This document shows, piece after piece, positions 23,501-36,490 of a stretch of DNA of 64,000 bases (position 1 is the stretch's first letter; every line of letters starts with the position of its first letter). The stretch is from Apostichopus japonicus (lineage: Eukaryota; Echinodermata; Holothuroidea; Aspidochirotida; Stichopodidae), in assembly GCF_037975245.1 (NCBI RefSeq), contig NC_092564.1, positions 13,666,484-13,730,483 of the forward strand. Reading direction: 5' to 3'. The notes under the pieces were generated by a model. That model saw only the letters and a program-made list of their open reading frames with translations, was not told the origin of the DNA and searched no databases. The position numbers and the translations under genes were made by a program.

Positions 23501-24599
23501 TATCAAAAAGACATTTCCCGTCGCGGGTCTTGGAATTCCCACTAATTAATCAACCGCGTTGGTCAATAGTGATGGCACCTACGAGACATCTAATTTGTTT
23601 ATGTGGTAATTCCATCTTTTCACCCCATCATCAACGTTAATAAAGACACATGCTGTCCGTTTTTGTACAGATTTTGGGAATTTTTAAAATCACATTTTGT
23701 CTGCCTTGAGCGATGGAGTATCATTATCTTATTGTCGTCAAATGTGTTAAACCTCAGTGAGCGTAATGGCTTTGTTTGTAATACTTGCTTTGTACGATTC
23801 ACACGGCCATTTTATCAATCTCGTGTAGGGCAGGACGTAAGGTTTATATGCTTAGTTCGCAATGTCTGTTCAGTTCCAAACTTTCTCCGAAAGTTTTGCT
23901 AGATACGATGTCATTGGTTTGTTGAAATTTGGCGGGGACATTTGACATAGTAAACTTGCCTGGTCAACGGTCCCTTCTGATTTCACGGGACCTAAAAATA
24001 ACACACTTGGATAACACCTTAACTACTACCATTTCATATTATTAGCAAAAAAATCATTCATCATTTTCAAGCCAACTTAAGTGATATTTGATTTTAAGTG
24101 AATAACAAAGTATTGACCAAACTTGACACAGTGCAAAAAATCATGAGTTCGACATGAAAATTCCAACTGTTAAAAAATCTAGATACTTTTCATCCAGTCA
24201 TAGACTACAGGCAGTGAAATTCAGGGCATTGATCTTTCATTCGGTGCAGCATTCTTATGATTTCTGACCTGATTCACGAATTTTTGAACTATTGGTATCA
24301 GAAAAGTTAACAAGAATGTCACCGCACACACTTGATACGATCGTTGTTTTGATTAAGCGATGAAAACATCTAACCCTAACAAATGTCATTCTCTTTCTAA
24401 ACTAGTACTTATAGTCCTCAACACGCAACAACTAATATTGTCATCCATATACTTACTATTTGTAATGAAGCTGTCTTAACCTTTGGTATGTAAACCATTA
24501 CACAACGCAAACCCCATTGTAGAACAAAGAGACTGATTCACAGTACTATAACAGACTATAGCTTTTTACTAGCTATCGTCATATCATGTCTAAAACTAC
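17508..24599. other. CpG-rich intergenic region between divergent genes
   Basis: No convincing coding exon. CpG is frequent compared with the flanking gene bodies, with a dense patch at about 21735-21900 (over a dozen CpG). It holds the MITE at 18888-19041 and C-tracts near 18484, 20536 and 21583. Open frames around 23086-23902 look incidental. Confidence 0.6.
18888..19041. mobile_element. Short hAT-like MITE (about 154 bp)
   Basis: Begins CAGGGACGTAGCTAG and ends GCAGCGCCACTG. The inverted ends agree at 8 of the first 12 positions and fit the CAGTGGCGTAGC-type termini common in hAT elements. Flanking 8-mers gttaaatc and gttgtatt match at 5 of 8, so the target duplication has decayed. The interior has long G and C runs. 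Confidence 0.6.
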
Positions 24600-25126
24600 C
24601 TCACGCATAAATTGACTCTCGTTAGATCGCAACCATTTAATATGAAACAACAAGGCAAACAAAAAATGTAGTTACGGCGTTTATTACAATCAACCCGCTC
24701 AACGGCATACTGGATGGGTGTTTTTGAAATTCTCTCATCTTCGTCAAATTTCTACTCCGTACTGTCTGGAATCTTCAAGAAAGTCGTGTAGGATGACTTG
24801 CGGACACTCTCTGGTTGTTACCTGTACAAGTTTAAGAAATTAGAGGTACTATAACGCTCCTTTTTAGCGTGTTATATTTCCCGAAATCCCAAATCCAATA
24901 TGTCGCCGTCTGACATCGTTTTTCTTATACTCCCTTTTATTTTATTGATAATGTGACCCTTGTTGATGTGTTTTCTTTTTCTTTTCGCTTTCAAAACGTT
25001 GGTGTTTCTATTCGAGAAATTCATGACTTTTCCGGTTTCTATGTGCATTGAAACGTAGCTGTTATTGTCAGCCATTAATTTCAGATTTAATCGGTACCCG
25101 AAAGGGTTTCATTAATTGCGAAACTG
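24600..25126 (+). promoter_or_regulatory. Candidate BAZ2-like promoter and noncoding first exon
   Basis: The last stretch of CpG-rich DNA before a sharp drop. A strong donor-like site, AACTG|GTGAGCG, is at 25126/25127 on the plus strand. This would be consistent with a noncoding first exon ending at 25126 that splices to the acceptor at 45051. No TATA box was seen. Entirely inferential without transcript data. Another donor-like site (GAG|GTAAGT at 23397) is an alternative. Confidence 0.3.
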
Positions 25127-28100
25127 GTGAGCGTCGAGAGGGCAAAGTTAGGGTGAATAATTTTTTTTTTTCAATCTATATCATCCGCAGCGTAGCAAGC
25201 CTTAATTTATTACCATTTGCACTTGTTAAATATGAAAGGTCGCTCTTGGTTCTAGTGTAATGTAATCTTGGCACACACATATCCAAGATCTTATTTTTTT
25301 GTTAGCTGCATATTTTCGTTGTAGTTTAGTATTGGTTGTGTGGGGTTTTTTGTTACAAGGAGGGCTTGTACAGATGGCTCTCTGTGAGTAAAGCTGTTTT
25401 AATTGTCTGTAGGCTAGGAATGTTTGTGGCCTTGTGCTATTCCTTTTGTGGTCAGTAAATTTCCATATAAGGAAAGTTCTTACTTATTGCCCTTGTCACA
25501 GCACATTTTCTTCACTGGTTTGCATATACTTTGCACACACTATTGTGGAGAGGGTCAGTTCTTGTAGTGTTGGTTTAAAATCACATCTTTGATGTAGTGA
25601 AGTTTTGCTATATGCTTATGTGATTATGGAAAATATTTTGCAGAGCTTTTTCGTCACATATGTATAACCTTTCAAGTTTCATGTATTTACCATGTAGCTG
25701 GATAAAATGTACCATCAAACACACGTATCCAGTAAGAAGTTTGTGGTCCTTTCTATCATTGATACTTAATGTTTTTTGATCTTGTTCCTCATTCTAACCG
25801 TCACAGTTGTCTAGCCTTTTAGACAATTCACAACGCCATTCACACATGTTGCATGAAACGGTACATATGGTGTTGTTTCTTCTTAAATATATGCCCTTCA
25901 ACAAAGAATTTCTGTCCACTATAATTTTGGTAATCTGTGCCTGCTTTGCATAGACATGGAATGTTACTGAAGAATGCAAAGTTTACACAGTTGTCTAACT
26001 CAGAAGCAAAAATATTTATTTCACTTCTGCAGTTTGTCATCATCAAGTCTATTTTTTGTTTGATTTGTAAGTTGTCTGCAAAGAACATTGTTATATTATG
26101 GACAACCCCATAAACTTACTGTAAATAACAGGCATTGCTAGCATCAGCATACTGTAGTTGCATGGGCATTTATATCATTCTGCAATCTCTACATGTTGGC
26201 TAGGTGGAATCAAATTTTACAAAGCTCTAGATGCAACTCTGGACCACCCTTGTAAAAGTTGAAATTCAGTAAACAGTTGCTGTCAAGCTGTGAATGTCTC
26301 CTCATAATTTTCTATGCCTCGATCTGTGTCTCCTCTGAACTATTGCACTTTCGGATCCACCTGGTATACAAACTTGTAATGTAGTTTAACACTGTGCCCC
26401 CCCCCCATCCAACCCATATCCAGATCAATGCCCACTTTTTCCTCTGTGCAACTCTACCCAATTTGTGATATCTAAAACTTGCATACTCATTCCTTTGTAC
26501 CTGTCCAAAACCAGTTAAAGGCATTGAAGACTCGCCCCAAACCGTTTGCCGCGCTCTGAAAAAGTTAACTTTCCATTGCTTGCAAGTGAAGTTTTCTGCT
26601 TGTCGCTACAAAATGCAGACAGTAATGAAACGTGATACCTTGTTATCTTTAGCCCGACCTGAGATGTCCATCGCTGTATCGTTTGTATCTGTGCTGTGGG
26701 TATTGACCGAAGCTGTATGTACTGATTGTACACTAGTGTCTAATTACCGAAGGTAGGAAGCTGTGTGCATATTTTCTGGGATCGATGGTGGTGTCTAACA
26801 CTTCGGTTACACCTCATTCGAAACTAGGTCAGATTACAGGCATTAGACATTTCTTTTTGCGCAAGTCTTCACACCCTTTAAGTTCTGGGATGGCTACCAT
26901 ATTGAGCTCTGGCAAGTTTGTTTCAGAAACCTCAAACATGTCTTCACAAGTTGGTTTCAAGAACACATGTCAATATGAAGTATACAATACTGAGTTTAGT
27001 CTCCTAACTAGGTCTTTACAAAGCCCAATGTGAAGCATAAATCTTTCTCTTCATCCTGTACAAACCTGTTATTTCTGTTTATGGCTGTATGTAGTACTAT
27101 AAATCTCAGTGTGAAATAATGTGTCATTGACACCTTTTCTTATACATGTGTTACCCATGACAGAAGTACAGCATTTTTCATATTGTGCAAATATATTAAT
27201 GCTCAACAGATTGGCCGCTAAGTTTTATTTTACATCCCACACAACTGATAGCCACATAAAAGGTTTACTATCCCTTAACAAGGCTTAACGTAAACAAGAC
27301 TGCTGTTTATGTTTTGTGAACTTTTGTCCTCAGTTTCCGGGCATGTTTGCAAAACGTTCATTTGGAGCAGTACTACTCCTTTAAGATCAAACTGTGACCC
27401 CCCTCGTAGAGCACCACACCAAATGAACCGTTATTAGTACGAGTAAACTAATGAATCTGTAAACTTGACTTTGTAACAGTTGATGTGTCTAGACTCTCTT
27501 GCCACATGAAAGGGTCAAGTTTAGCATGGTCAATAGGAAATTGGCAATCAACCATCGATAATCAAGGAAAAACATTACTTAAGTTCCATGAACTGCATTT
27601 CTTGTGGGAGTTTAATGATGAAGATGATTGGAATTTTACCAAAATTGAGCATGCAAAGATCGACTTTGAAGAAAGATTATCTTTGGAACCAATTCCTACC
27701 AATGCTGCGAGAGAACTTTCCAACATAGTAACAGTTTCTCGTAACGGTGAACATAGTTCTAAATGAATAATGAGGTGTGTATTCCAAATGGCAATGATAC
27801 AAAATTGGCATTTTAACATAATAAAAAAAGTAAAAAAAGTCAAATTTTATATTTAAGATCCCCAGGTACAGTAGGAAATGTGTTCCACTCTGTGCTTTTT
27901 GAATCATACTGAAAAGTAACAAAAAACATACATTTAATTCTAGTTTGAGTTACAAACCTATAAATCAAAATATGGGAACAGCTGCCGGCATTGGAAGGTA
28001 TATAGATAGCACCTCTCACGTGAGGTGTACTGTAAATATTCTGTGAGCTATATCCACCAGACTACCGCTAATTAGTATTTTCAAATTCAAAATATTAAGC

Positions 28101-31100
28101 GTGTTATAACAATGTTCTTTATTAACATTGTGCTGCTAATGTAGAGCTGGCCGTACAGTATTGTAAACATGTTACTAGTACTGACATACGTATGTTCAGT
28201 ATGATTCAACAACAAAGGTAAGTGTTGGGATAACAGATGTCAAAGAGAACAACTTTATTGTGGTGTGTGTAGTTATGAGTTGTTTGTGATACGTTGATGT
28301 GTTGTTAATGTTTGCTCTTGAAGTATCTGAACATCATCTTCAGAAAATATACTGTAGAACATGGACATTAAATATTAAACAATCCTTTGTGGTAATAATG
28401 TGTCATGTTTTTAGCATTCTGTACGCTCAGAGACAGAAATGTATTTTTACACAGAATCTTAAAACAGCAGTTTGAATTCATGTTGAGATATGTGTTGATC
28501 GCAATCTTTATTAAAATGGCTTTAGGCAAAATCTTGTGACAAATTCTGTTTGAATACAAACATAGGACTTCAGTTTAGTTTCATCCTTGAAATAATGAAT
28601 AAAAAGTTGCAAAAGTATGGACATTTTCCACATTTGCTGTTTGCTTTTATAAGTTTGAGTACTATATTATGTGACAAGATGTGATAAAATGTTGAGAATC
28701 AAATCAAATTCATTATTAATTACTCTTTCTTTTAACTTTACTGGGTAGAATCTTCCAGAAGGCCAGTTCACAAGAGAGTCTTAAGTACTTTAAATATTTT
28801 TTGCAATCTTTAAAGTTTTAAGTGTAACTACATATGTAAAACTGTTGGCAGTTCACAACTAGCTGCTCAATTTTGAGCAGACAATGTTTAATGCATGATT
28901 AACACTTAAACCAGGAATTGCCTCAAAATTACATCAAATTTAGCTAATTTCCCCTTAATATGTACTCCTTACACACCTATTTGTCCTATTTGCTGGTACA
29001 ATGATATGATTAGTGTGATTGCTGGACCTTTGGGATGAGATTTTTTATTTTTATCAGGCTGGGTCATTCAGATAGATAGAGTAGTACTGAAGGTGAAAGG
29101 TCATGAACTGTCTGTCTTTTTATCTGGGTTACTAACCTTTACACAGAGGACAATGGCAATATAGGTCATACCCTACAGTACAGTACACACAGAAGCACTA
29201 CAGTAGTAGCGCTGTAGTATAGGTGTACTGTTATTTCAAGTGTCATGAATTTGGTCAGTCATGCTTGAGAGATTATTACAGGTGTGACAAATTTGCATAT
29301 TTTGTGTACATCCAATACTAACATATTAATTTCCCAATGCAGTGTCTACCATGCATAGACCTATTGAACATATCTATGTAATACTGTGATTAGCCCAGAC
29401 TGTTTATTCAGCCTGCAACTTATTTTTGCTTGAAAGAAAATGAGATATATGCTGGCATGGTAGAACTTTGATAGCTAAATAGCAACAGACAACAATTGGG
29501 GCATAGCTGTATTACACTCTGTGTAGTGTAACTGCATAAAAAGGTAAAGTTAATTGTAAAGTGAATGCAAAATCAAATGTAATATGGATCATTATTATGA
29601 GTTAATTTATTCAATTATGTTTGTAATTGACACAAAAATAGAATACAATATTTTCTGAAACCAGGAAATTGGTTGGGCAATGCATGGTTATTGTGGACAA
29701 GTGTTCATTTACCAGGGGACAGGATAAACTTAAACCCATAACTCTTTCAACAGGCTCTAAATTACTCTTCTGAGTAATAAGAAACAAATTTGGAGATTCA
29801 TGTGGTAATTTTGTGTTAAAGCAGTTCATAGCTCTTTCTGCCCCTAACTCTAGTTACATCAGTTCTACTTCTATTATTTCTATTAATTTTATAGTCAGAA
29901 AATTCAGTTCTTCATCAAAGTTTAAAAAATGGCAGAAATAATCAGCACAAGTGTATTTTTATTCAAATTTAAGATGTAGTTCTATTTACAATTTACACTC
30001 CACCGCCCCCCCCCCCCCTGCACCCACACATTCAAAGTGTCTGACACTGGGTTATTTGAACAGGACCACTCTATTGCAATACTGTATCTTACAAGTACTT
30101 ACAGGTCGACCAGCAGCAAATAGTGGCTTATGAGGCCAGGTCCTACAAACCACACTGTATTATATGAAGAGGATTATTATTCTGTACACCTTTTACAGTA
30201 CAGTGTACAGTACCTGTTTGATTCATCAATATTTAACACCAATAAAAGCCCTCCTTACTGTAGCTAGAGCCTAGATGTATATACTATAGTAAAGAAAGAT
30301 TTGATGTTTGTTATCTTTATACTGCAATGCACTGGTCTCCTGATCCTTGACAAGTCTACATACAAAGGAATCCTTTGTTGGTCAAAGATCTTCTCCCTTC
30401 ACACTGAGTCTTTTCATTTTGAGGTTAGAAAAGCCATCATTATGATTGCTATAAAGTGATTCGTTGCAAAGTGTTAGCTGTTCTATAGGACTTAAACTTT
30501 CAGAATCAATGAGCACTATGCAATTATCATTTTGCCCTATATTACATGTGGTAGACTCTTCTAACTGCTGATTTCTTAACAATTGTCTGAACTCCAATAA
30601 ATCTTGCCTTCTCCTCCCCTAGCTATACAATACCAACAACTCACACATCGTTTAGCTTCCAAGTACCAGCTTGTCCTGTAGTTTACAAAACTGTTCACCA
30701 TTACACTTGTAATAAAAAAGCAGTACATATATATATCTCTACTGTATATCCACCACAGGAAGTGTACTAATTTAAAATACTGTCTGGTAACACACACACG
30801 CACACAGAGAGGGTTAGGTATATATATATTGAGAGAGAGATGCATTCTTTGTTAGTATCATTATACACTGTGGACACTTTCATCATTGATTAATTTTACA
30901 TGTGTGACATATTCCCTCCAAGTTTGGCTTCCTTCTTTGTGCTGGAGATAAACACTGCAGACCAGGGCATGAGTCACCAATGAAATCATAAATTGGCTAG
31001 ATGCTTTACAGTGGCAACTTTAGAAGCATTGTGAAGCCTTCAAAGACATTTTTATCTGACATTGGCAAGTAGCTTGGTGAATTTTTACAGTGTCAGATAG

Positions 31101-32910
31101 CGGGATGATATCCTTGTTTGAATAACATCTATGTCATGTTTCTTGCTATTCTCTCTCTCTCTCTCTGATGCAGTTGGGTGCTCTACTTCCATAGTAAGTA
31201 GCATCTGATTATTGTATGGGAAGGTTTATTCTCAATTTTCCAAAAAAATGCAATTTGCAAATGAGTGATACAATGTATGCTAAACTGCAGTCCACTGTTT
31301 AATTAATTTTTTGGTGTGTCGATGCTTTTCGTATACATGTTCGTCGCACTACAAAGTCCACCGATACACAAACGCTACTTAACCAAACAAATTGTCATCC
31401 ATTTTACCTAATTCTCTGTGCCATCTCGACAGTGAAGACCTTGGGAGTTAAACATAATTAAATTCTTATTTTTTTTCAGCCAAAAAATTTGCAAATTGAT
31501 GTTTGAGCAGGGCGCAGCCAATAAGATGATTCTAAATCATTATTGAATGAATTCCACTGCTTTCTCTCAAGGCTGAAAAGAAACTTTCAGAATCTGAAAA
31601 AAAAGAAGAAACAAAACAAAAGAAGGTTTATATGCAATTTGAGTTAAAGTAGAAAGAACAGACTTAAATTGAATTTCTATTTTTCTCTTTGGGATTGTTA
31701 CGAAGAATATAACCCAGTGATTCCAGTCATCCTTCGCTACCTCTCCTGAGACAGAACTTTCCTTGCTACAATTCATCGAAATATGATAAACCAGAATCTA
31801 TGATTTGAATGAAGACATCATAAGATTATATTAGTATTCAATTAATGTTTTTTGACTGCCAGCTTCTGTCCTTGGAGGTAGATTGATGTTACCTTTGACA
31901 CATTTTCATGATCTCTCTAGTACCAACAGAATGTTTCCATATATTGCTCAACATATTCAATTGTACAGATCACACAGGTATTTCGTGGGATTCAGCAGAC
32001 GACGACGTAGGGAATCCTGACCGACCCAAATTGTTCGGTGCTTCCAACAGTCCCTTTAAGTTGAGATGAGCATTCTAAAAGCATGTTGTAATTTAAGTGA
32101 TTTTTCTGAAATTAAGTGACAACAATCCTGATGACTGTCATTTTATGGAAACCAAGAAAGTTTGTCATAGATTTTGAATCCCGCAGTAATGTGTTAGGTT
32201 GTTCGTAAGATTGTGTAAAATTGGCAAAATTTGACGTGTATAGTTCAGATATATTTCAGATTTCAGGGTCTCGCATCAGTGAGTCTGGATGTAAAATCAG
32301 TTGGGAGATGTCGGCGATTTTGAAGTTCCTCTTACTTCAGTTACTTGTGTTACATGTAAAACTTGGAATGATACAAGCTAGACAGCGAAACTGTTGTAAC
32401 ACTTTTTCTGTTTAATAGATCTTGGGATATTTTTCGGTTAATTTAGCGATTCGGTTCAGTTCGTCACACACTCCTCAAGCCTGAGCATGACATTGCCGTT
32501 AATACCAAAGTCTGTATTTACCTACCGTACCCTTTGGTAGAAACATTTTTCAATTCTTGTTCGAGTTGAAAGAGTCACATTAGAATGGGTTGTCAGAGCT
32601 GATTAGGTGGTGGATTACATGAATTAGGAAGTCCCAGGAGAAAGGGATGGAGAGGGTTGGTAGGGGTGGACTGTGGAGGAGGGGATGGTTATTAGATTGT
32701 ACTAATGACCATCACAATCAGGAGGAGGAGAATGAAGGCGTAGTGTACACAGGTCTGTAGGAAAAAGTGATGTAAGAGAGTTAAAATAACGTTGGTGGAA
32801 ATGTACATACTTATTTTCAATCGTGAAATAACTATTTATAACTGTAAAGACTTATTTTAGAAAACGGATATAACATGTTTTGTTTAATCACTGAGAAAAT
32901 GGATACAAAT

Positions 32911-32943
32911 CCCCCCCCCCCAAAAAAAAAAAAAAAAAAAAAA
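32911..32943. repeat. C-tract joined to A-tract homopolymer
   Basis: About 10 C followed directly by more than 20 A. Similar long C or G tracts are scattered through the window (for example 4678-4692, 18484-18497, 21583-21596, 43989-44003, 61793-61808). Confidence 0.9.
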
Positions 32944-35900
32944 TTGGCTGGAAGGGGATTGGAACTTACTGACCAATTGAAATTGATTATTAAACAAAGG
33001 AAAAGCAGTTATGGTTGTTACGCTTTTGTGTTTGTTTGCGCTACATTAGCTATGGACGATGTTACATAGACCAAGTTATACAACATTATCAATGGTCTTC
33101 CTGTATGCTATAGTAACTTACTGTATTTTGCTATGCATTATCTGCCACATTTAAAGTAGGCATTATATAATTACAATTATCTCATGAAAACTTTATTGTA
33201 GCTGTGACATAATAAAAGGAACAGTGCTCAAACCTCAAACCATTCGATGTATTCATGCATTTAAGTTTCAATTGGGCAAACAAACAAAAAGGGGAGAAAA
33301 AAAAGGTACTGTGAGTAGACCCTTTTGTATTGTCTGTGTGATTATATATACCGTATACAGATATGTGTGCACCAGGACTAACCATTTCTATACTAACGAC
33401 GCAGGAAATGAGTGATTCATCAACTAATCCTACACATTTCTCCATTGCTGAATAATACCATTATTATTATAATACTTATATAAAACATGCCCTGAAGTTT
33501 GCCACATGTATCTGTGCTGCATGAATCATGACATTGCAGCGATAATCTGTAACCAAGGATTTAAGCAGAGTACGAGCGTTAACATGGAATATATGCCATG
33601 ATGTGAGAAAGTAATCCCTCAAGTCTGAGTTATGTAAACTATGTCTCTCGCATCACAAAAGGGAACATTAAAAGTACAGTTACATTCCATTTTCAGAATG
33701 TGGTTTTTGGAGGATTCTTTCCTCAGTATATTAATTCTCATTGAGTTGGGTAATTAGTCAAACTTGTACAATGGGTTAATTGTACTGTAATATTAGGAAC
33801 TTTAAAAATTTCATTGTCTTGAAGATAACATACTCCTTTTCAAATGTAGATTGTAAGCTGAAGGTTTAGACACTTGGTCGGCCTACATGATGCTTCAATG
33901 AGTTCAGAGGTTATTGGTTTCTCCAATTTCACAAGGGTGAATTTAGTTTGGATATTAGACAATATTGTAATCTTCTCTTGGAGCTTTGTGAGTTCTGTGG
34001 TAATTGTTTCACAATGCCCAACATAAACTCTGAGTCGTCTGAAAAGGTTAGGATTGGAATTTTTTCTTGGTAATTCTATCTTTCAGTTTCCTGGTAAAAT
34101 TACTGGTTGAAAGATTGTGTTTGGATATATTATCTGAACACTAGTCATAAATACAACCAAATAAATAATTGATAACTTTGTAGCGGCTTGTAGCCCCATA
34201 GATTAAAACAGACCTCAGGTGGTGTACATAACAGTGACTGTATTGTAATGCATGGTGAGTACAGTATTATGTATGCTCCTAAAGGAAATACTGAAGATTG
34301 GGTATTTTATCAAATGGTTAGGTCTAAAGATTAAAAAGAACAAAAATGATTCCCCACTGTATTTTTGTGAGAAGTGAGTGTACATACGCTCCACTGTCTC
34401 TAATGTAATGTTCTACCTACCTGTGTAAATTTAAGTACAATACTACATTATTTACCTAGATGTACTTTGCAACGGTTGTAGCATATGCAGTGATGCTGTA
34501 CAAAACTGTCACAGAGGTACTTCATTCCTATTCTCAAGTGATTGATTAACAGCTTGCAGTTAACGAAGCAATGGATTACGGACAGCTCTTTGGGGTATTA
34601 TTCAGGCAGTTTCTTCCTTCCTAGACTTCTCTACAATTAGCTGGATGTGTAGGTCATACAACAGAGAATAAATACTGCTGGTTGCAGTTTAGCAATGTTC
34701 AATGAGAGGAGAAATTCATTAAGAATTGGAGGTATAATCATTGAAGTCTGGCTGAATATTTTAGGGATTAAAGATCCACTTGGTTTTGAATTTGTCATGA
34801 TTTGATGGTTACTGGTTTAACCACCGGTTAGTATAAAGCTAAGGTACTACTGGACCTGAACCTTAACCAGGGTTACTTCCTCCAACATGGGAGGAGAGGG
34901 AAGGGGGAGGATAGGGTTGACAATCTTCCATTTGGGTTTAAGTGAGTATAGAGTATAAGTTTATATTGATGATCTTTTTGTTGGTGCTATTAAGAAGTTA
35001 CCATGGTCAAGATACATGGTTACTGTGTGCTTTAGCCATATATACTACCTGAGGATACCATGGCCTTAATCCATCTTTTAACTGTATTAATCTGTCAGTG
35101 TATGTTTCCACTGTTAATGAATCAATATGTTTGGTTTTATTGTTGCGCTCCAGTTCATGTTATGTCACTACAGTATATTTTAAAGCAATAATTAACATGG
35201 ATAACAGCTGAACATTGGTATTAAGCACACGGCCATTGTTCCAATCACCACAAAGATTCTTCCGCCAACCATAGGGTTTAAATTGAAACTCGAGCCATCT
35301 CAGGCTAATCGTAATCTTAAGATAAGGAAACACATGAGTGAGCACATCAGAACAATATCAGTCACTCTGTAGCTTGAACAGGATCCAAAAATGACACATG
35401 ATTTGTTTGGGTCTTATACAATTGAGTTCTGACTGATCAACTACGACTGGATGAAGCAAAGTAGTTGGATTTATTTCCCCTCCCCCTCCCTCCCATGTCC
35501 CTTCCCTATATCACTTCTGGGGACTTGTGACAGTTACAAAAAATATTGAGAAGTTACAGTACAGAAAGAATATGAGAGAGGTTCCAAAAGCTGTATGCAT
35601 CAGCTGGGTTGTAATGTGTACATGAATCAGCAGATCTTTGAAGTTTCATGCAACAGTACAACTAACTCACTGGAACAGAAAATATATTCCCATTTGTAAA
35701 ATAATGTATAGCAATCAAGTAAAATTCCCGTCTCGCCAGATTACAGAAGCAGGTGTGTTCTTCACAGTGAATATGGTAACTTGTGAAAATAATGGTGTCC
35801 ATTACTATTGTGTACAATGCCACAGTTTACAAGAGTACAACCTGTCATGTTTGTTTTCATGTGAACCTGTCTTTGAGGTCAGGTCATTTCTAAGGTTCAA

Positions 35901-36289
35901 TGTTTGTGATTCCAAAATCATCAAGTTGTTAGTTTTCTGTGCAGCCACCACTTGGTATCTGATTGTAGGTGTATATTTGTCTGATATCTACTTTGTTGCT
36001 TTCTTTTTATCTGTTTGTGCAAGGCAAAAGGGATCTACTGTATGCTGTGGTGTGTGTGTGTGCATGTATATGTCCCTGTGTTTGTGTGTGTGTGTGACAT
36101 GTTGGCTCGTCTTGTAAACACTTTAAATTTAAAAAAGTGCATGATGGTTCATAGTTTCATATTTGGTATGTGGACGAAGTCTGAATAGCTCTGTTAAATG
36201 TAAACACAATTTCTCCAAATTCAAGAATTCTATTAACATCATAATTTTAATGTGTCAATCCACCTCGGTGTGTACAAGAACTTCATAGT

Positions 36290-36490
36290 CTTGTGAAGAG
36301 GTCATGGGGCATTTGAGGTCACCAGATGCTGAAGTTTTAAGAGTATGTAAATACAAACAACTTCAAAAGTTAATCCTACATTAAATGGACACATTGCATA
36401 TAGATCAACTGTGGTGAGCACATATAATCTATATCCTTTTGTGGAGATGAAGGGTCATTTGAGGTCACCAGAGGTCAAAGACCAAAAACC
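36290..36490. repeat. Interspersed repeat with GGTCA half-sites
   Basis: Two diverged copies of a word block (GGTCATTTGAGGTCACCAGA) start near 36301 and 36453, about 155 bp apart, each followed by 100 or more bp of AT-rich sequence. GAGGTCAAAGACC follows the second. A related arrangement is at 45358-45640. Confidence 0.6.

Noticed and set aside
23086-23902. Chain of plus-strand frames of 90-100 residues
   Set aside because: Separated by stops, no coding signature or homology, and residue make-up typical of translated noncoding DNA.
24872-25075. 67-residue basic minus-strand frame starting MADNNSYV, next to the candidate promoter
   Set aside because: No recognisable family, no clear splice or conservation evidence. 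Possibly a chance frame, though a divergent transcript cannot be excluded.
27485-27766. 93-residue plus-strand frame with an acidic, protein-like composition
   Set aside because: No family recognised and no convincing splice links. It lies in the presumed long first intron.
35638-36117. 159-residue plus-strand frame, Cys/Val-rich
   Set aside because: The C-terminus comes from a GT-rich microsatellite. No domain and no splice evidence.
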